Shown here in pieces: positions 59,401 through 64,000 of a stretch of 64,000 bases of DNA. The DNA lies in contig BRXU01000047.1 of assembly GCA_030267565.1 (NCBI GenBank), forward strand, positions 62,001-126,000. The letters run 5' to 3'. The stretch comes from Pleodorina starrii. Taxonomy: Eukaryota > Chlorophyta > Chlorophyceae > Chlamydomonadales > Volvocaceae. The translations under genes were made by a program, and so were the position numbers. The notes below the pieces were generated by a model. The model was given only the letters and a program-made list of their open reading frames with translations, did no database searches and was not told the DNA's origin. How positions within the stretch are numbered: position 1 is the stretch's first letter; each line of letters starts with the position of its first letter.

Positions 59401-60699
59401 GCGAGTGGTGGCGTGTGGTGAAGAGCGGTGGAGAGCGATGCGGGACAGGCGAGTGATGGCGACTGGTGGTGAGCGGTGATGAGCGGTGGAGAGCGGTGCG
59501 GGGCAGGCGAGTGATGGCGAGTGGTAGTGAGCGGTGGTGAGCGGTGGAGAGCGGGGCAGGCGAGTGATGGCGAGTGGTGGCGTCTGGTGAAGAGCGGTGG
59601 AGAGCGATGCGGGACAGGCGAGTGATGGCGAGTGGTGGTGAGCGGTGATGAGCGGTGGAGAGCGGTGCGGGGCAGGCGAGTGATGGCGAGTGGTAGTGAG
59701 CGGTGGTGAGCGGTGGAGAGCGGTGCGGGACAGGCGAGTGATGGCGAGTGGTGGCGTGTGGTGAAGAGCGGTGGAGAGCGATGCGGGGCAGGCGAGTGAT
59801 GGCGAGTGGTAGTGAGCGGTGGTGAGCGGTGGAGAGCGGTGCGGGACAGGCGAGTGATGGCGAGAAGTGGCGTGTGGTGAAGAGCGGTGGAGAGCGATGC
59901 GGGACAGGCGAGTGATGGCGAGTGGTGGTGAGCGATGATGAGCGGTGGAGAGCGGTGCGGGGCAGGCGAGTGATGGCGAGTGGTGGCATGTTGGCGAGAG
60001 CGGTGGAGACCGATGCGGGGCAGGCGAGTGATGGCGAGTGATGGCGAGTGGTGGTGAGCGGTGGAGAGCGGTGCGGGGCAGGCGAGTGATGGCGAGTGGT
60101 GGCGTGTGGTGAAGAGCGGTGGAGAGCGGTGCGGGACAGGCGAGTGATGGCGAGTGGTGGTGAGCGGTGATGAGCGGTGGAGAGCGGTGCGGGGCAGGCG
60201 TGTGATGGCGAGTGGTGGTGAGCGGTGGAGAGCGGTGAAGAGCGGTGCGGGACAGGCGAGTGATGGCGAGTGGTGGTGAGCGGTGATGAGCGTTGGGGAG
60301 CGGTGGTGAGCGGTGGAGAGCGGTGCGGGGCAGGCGAGTGGTGGTGAGCGGTGATGAGCGGTGGAGAGCGGTGCGGGGCAGGCGTGTGGTGGCGAGTGGT
60401 GGCGTGTGGTGAAGAGCGGTGGAGAGCGGTGCGGGACAGGCGAGTGATGGCGAGTGGTGGTGAGCGGTGGTGAACGGTGGAGAGCGGTGCGGGGCAGGCG
60501 AGTGATGGCGCGTGGTGGCGTGTGGTGGAGAGCGGTGGAGAGCGGTGCGGGACAGGCGAGTGATGGCGAGTGGTGGTGAGCGGTGGTGAACGGTGGAGAG
60601 CGGTGCGGGGCAGGCGAGTGATGGCGAGTGGTGGCATGTTGGCGAGAGCGGTGGAGACCGATGCGGGGCAGGCGAGTGATGGCGAGTGATGGCGAGTGG

Positions 60700-61490
60700 T
60701 GGTGAGCGGTGGAGAGCGGTGCGGGACAGGCGAGTGATGGCGAGTGGTGGCGTGTGGTGAAGAGCGGTGGAGAGCGGTACGGGACAGGCGAGTGATGGCG
60801 AGTGGTGGTGAGCGGTGATGAGCGGTGGAGAGCGGTGCGGGACAGGCGTGTGATGGCGAGTGATGGCGAGTGGTGGTGAGCGGTGGAGAGCGGTGCGGGA
60901 CAGGCGAGTGATGGCGAGTGGTGGTGAGCGGTGATGAGCGTTGGGGAGCGGTGGTGAGCGAAGGGGAGCGGTGCGGGACAGGCGAGTGATGGCGAGTGGT
61001 GGTGAGCGGTGGAGAGCGGTGCGGGGCAGGCGAGTGGTGGCGAGCGGTGATGAGCGGTGGAGAGCGGTGCGGGGCAGGCGTGTGGTGGCGAGTGGTGGCG
61101 TGTGGTGAAGAGCGGTGGAGAGCGGTGCGGGACAGGCGAGTGATGGCGAGTGGTGGTGAGCGGTGGTGAACGGTGCGGGGCAGGCGAGTGGTGGTGAGCG
61201 GTGATGAGCGGTGGAGAGCGGTGCGGGGCAGGCGTGTGGTGGCGAGTGGTGGCGTGTGGTGAAGAGCGGTGGAGACCGATGCGGGGCAGGCGAGTGATGG
61301 CGAGTGGTAGTGAGCGGTGGTGAGCGGTGGAGAGCGGTGCGGGACAGGCGAGTGATGGCGAGAAGTGGCGTGTGGTGAAGAGCGGTGGAGAGCGATGCGG
61401 GACAGGCGAGTGATGGCGAGTGGTGGTGAGCGATGATGAGCGGTGGAGAGCGGTGCGGGGCAGGCGAGTGATGGCGAGTGGTAGTGAGCG
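60700..61490 (+). repeat. Higher-order repeat, copy 1 (second copy 2505 bp downstream)
   Basis: The CGGTACGGGACAGG variant and the truncated GGTGGTGAACGGTGCGGGG unit recur at 63.2-64.0 kb, both with an offset of 2505 bp. Confidence 0.7.
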
Positions 61491-64000
61491 GTGGTGAGCG
61501 GTGGAGAGCGGTGCGGGGCAGGCGAGTGATGGCGAGTGGTGGCGTGTGGTGAAGAGCGGTGGAGAGCGGTGCGGGATAGGCGAGTGATGGCGAGTGGTGG
61601 TGAGCGGTGATGAGCGGTGGAGAGCGGTGCGGGGCAGGCGTGTGATGGCGAGTGGTGGTGAGCGGTGGAGAGCGGTGGAGAGCGGTGCGGGACAGGCGAG
61701 TGATGGCGAGTGGTGGTGAGCGGTGATGAGCGGTGGAGAGCGGTGCGGGGCAGGCGTGTGATGGCGAGTGGTGGTGAGCGGTGGAGAGCGGTGGAGAGCG
61801 GTGCGGGACAGGCGAGTGATGGCGAGTGGTGGTGAGCGGTGATGAGCGTTGGGGAGCGGTGGTGAGCGAAGGGGAGCGGTGCGGGACAGGCGAGTGATGG
61901 CGAGTGGTGGTGAGCGGTGGAGAGCGGTGCGGGGCAGGCGAGTGGTGGTGAGCGGTGATGAGCGGTGGAGAGCGGTGCGGGTCAGGGGTGGGATGGCGAG
62001 TGGTGGCGTGTGGTGTTGAGCGGTGGAGAGCGGTGCGGGGCAGGCGAGTGATGGCGAGTGGTGAGCGTGGTGACGGTGCGGGCAGCGAGTGGGGTGAGCG
62101 GTGATGAGCGGTGGAGAGCGGTGCGGGGCAGGCGTGTGGTGGCGAGTGGTGGTGGCGGTGGTGAGCGGTGGAGAGCCGGTGCGGGGCAGGCGAGTGATGG
62201 CGAGTGGTAGTGAGCGGTGGTGAGCGGTGGAGAGCGGTGCGGGACACGCGAGTGAAGGCGAGAAGGTGGCGTGTGGTGAAGAGCGGTGGAGAGCGATGCG
62301 GGACAGGCGAGTGATGGCGAGTGGTGGTGAGCGATGATGAGCGGTGGAGAGCGGTGCGGGGCAGGCGAGTGATGGCGAGTGGTAGTGAGCGGTGGTGAGC
62401 GGTGGAGAGCGGTGCGGGGCAGGCGAGTGATGGCGAGTGGTGGCGTGTGGTGAAGAGCGGTGGAGAGCGGTGCGGGACAGGCGAGTGATGGCGAGTGGTG
62501 GTGAGCGGTGATGAGCGGTGGAGAGCGGTGCGGGGCAGGCGTGTGATGGCGAGTGGTGGTGAGCGGTGGAGAGCGGTGGAGAGCGGTGCGGGACAGGCGA
62601 GTGATGGCGAGTGGTGGTGAGCGGTGATGAGCGTTGGGGAGCGGTGGTGAGCGAAGGGGAGCGGTGCGGGACAGGCGAGTGATGGCGTGTGGTGAAGAGC
62701 GGTGGAGACCGATGCGGGGCAGGCGAGTGGTGGTGAGCGGTGATGAGCGGTGGAGAGCGGTGCGGGGCAGGCGTGTGGTGGCGAGTGGTGGCGTGTGGTG
62801 AAGAGCGGTGGAGAGCGGTGCGGGACAGGCGAGTGATGGCGAGTGGTGGTGAGCGGTGGTGAACGGTGGAGAGCGGTGCGGGGCAGGCAAGTGATGGCGC
62901 GTGGTGGCGTGTGGTGGAGAGCGGTGGAGAGCGGTGCGGGACAGGCGAGTGATGGCGAGTGGTGGTGAGCGGTGGTGAACGGTGGAGAGCGGTGCGGGGC
63001 AGGCGAGTGATGGCGAGTGGTGGCATGTTGGCGAGAGCGGTGGAGAGCGGTGCGGGACAGGCGAATGATGGCGAGTGATGGCGAGTGGTGGTGAGCGGTG
63101 GAGAGCGGTGCGGGACAGGCGAGTGATGGCGAGTGGTGGCGTGTGGTGAAGAGCGGTGGAGACCGATGCGGGGCAGGCGAGTGATGGCGAGTGGTAGTGA
63201 GCGGTGGTGAGCGGTGGAGAGCGGTGCGGGACAGGCGAGTGATGGCGAGTGGTGGCGTGTGGTGAAGAGCGGTGGAGAGCGGTACGGGACAGGCGAGTGA
63301 TGGCGAGTGGTGGTGAGCGGTGATGAGCGGTGGAGAGCGGTGCGGGACAGGCGTGTGATGGCGAGTGATGGCGAGTGGTGGTGAGCGGTGGAGAGCGGTG
63401 CGGGACAGGCGAGTGATGGCGAGTGGTGGTGAGCGGTGATGAGCGTTGGGGAGCGGTGGTGAGCGAAGGGGAGCGGTGCGGGACAGGCGAGTGATGGCGA
63501 GTGGTGGTGAGCGGTGGAGAGCGGTGCGGGGCAGGCGAGTGGTGGTGAGCGGTGATGAGCGGTGGAGAGCGGTGCGGGGCAGGCGTGTGGTGGCGAGTGG
63601 TGGCGTGTGGTTAAGAGCGGTGGAGAGCGGTGCGGGACAGGCGAGTGATGGCGAGTGGTGGTGAGCGGTGGTGAACGGTGCGGGGCAGGCGAGTGGTGGT
63701 GAGCGGTGATGAGCGGTGGAGAGCGGTGCGGGGCAGGCGTGTGGTGGCGAGTGGTGGCGTGTGGTGAAGAGCGGTGGAGACCGATGCGGGGCAGGCGAGT
63801 GATGGCGAGTGGTAGTGAGCGGTGGTGAGCGGTGGAGAGCGGTGCGGGACAGGCGAGTGATGGCGAGAAGTGGCGTGTTGTGAAGAGCGGTGGAGAGCGA
63901 TGCGGGACAGGCGAGTGATGGCGAGTGGTGGTGAGCGATGATGAGCGGTGGAGAGCGGTGCGGGGCAGGCGAGTTATGGCGAGTGGTAGTGAGCGGTGGT

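Larger units (their letters stand above)
48333..64000 (+). repeat. G-rich 58-bp satellite array (array B), continues past the window
   Basis: At least 15.67 kb, roughly 270 units. The 58-bp period was counted between successive GGGNCAGGCG landmarks. The unit is made of ~10-bp sub-repeats such as GAGCGGTGAT, GAGCGGTGGA and GAGCGGTGCG, the last one two bases short. Two main unit types alternate: one with GGTGAGCGGTGATGAGC and one with GGCGTGTGGTGAAGAGC. Shorter and longer units also occur. The plus strand has little C; the minus strand lacks stop codons in the consensus, producing ORFs of 1347-2305 codons that overlap in different frames. A terminal, centromeric or interstitial location cannot be told from the sequence. 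Confidence 0.95.

Noticed and set aside
48196..63026. Minus-strand ORFs of 1347-2305 codons encoding His/Pro/Ser/Thr-rich repeats
   Set aside because: They follow from the stop-free reverse complement of a 58-bp satellite and overlap in several frames; no unique sequence, introns or domains.
46961..64000. CRISPR array
   Set aside because: No unique spacers between repeats; repeats abut directly, and the host is eukaryotic.

Overview
The window looks like nuclear DNA of a volvocine green alga (Chlamydomonas/Volvox relatives, core-Reinhardtinia). The signs are high GC, genes split into many short exons by introns with GTGAGT/GTGCGT-type donors and CAG acceptors, TGTAA polyadenylation signals after several stop codons, and plant/algal-type products such as a CONSTANS-like B-box/CCT protein and a plant-type mitochondrial uncoupling carrier. 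The species cannot be fixed from sequence alone. Gene models below were built by hand from exon homology, splice consensus and phase; every listed junction keeps frame.

Genes (1-35.4 kb): NUP88-type nucleoporin (-, 3' end outside the window); MND1 meiotic recombination protein (+, nine exons); an Mpv17/PMP22-family membrane protein (-, seven exons, one apparent GC-AG intron); a UCP1-type mitochondrial carrier (+, eleven exons); a very large CONSTANS-like protein (+, about 2130 residues, 15 exons); a small plastid-type mTERF-like helical-repeat protein (+); and an augmin subunit 4 (HAUS4)-like coiled-coil protein (-, eight exons). Two pairs, NUP88/MND1 and MPV17-like/UCP, are divergent with only 281 and 256 bp between start codons. 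The genes do not form one pathway; they are ordinary housekeeping, meiotic, mitochondrial, regulatory and cytoskeletal genes.

Mobile region (35.7-42.4 kb): a 6.75-kb DNA element bounded by ~395-bp terminal inverted repeats that begin with a C-run. It carries the 3' exons of a sugar-phosphate/nucleotide-sugar-type transporter, Gly/Ala-rich coding-like pieces, an unidentified protein fragment, and two oppositely oriented 104-bp tRNA-derived (SINE-like) sequences. It looks like a composite, gene-capturing element.

Low-complexity flank (42.4-46.9 kb): no confidently identified gene; several Pro/Ala/Gln-rich coding-like stretches on the plus strand.

Satellite region (46.9-64.0 kb): a (CCGCT)n tract, a 1.4-kb C-rich 14/15-bp minisatellite, then a G-rich 58-bp satellite that fills the remaining 15.7 kb and runs off the window end. 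The two arrays meet head to head at ~48,332, where base skew flips. The second array has higher-order repeats and is stop-free on the minus strand in all three frames over long stretches, giving spurious ORFs of up to 2305 codons. This array, the gene-capturing element and the oversized CONSTANS-like protein are the most unusual contents.
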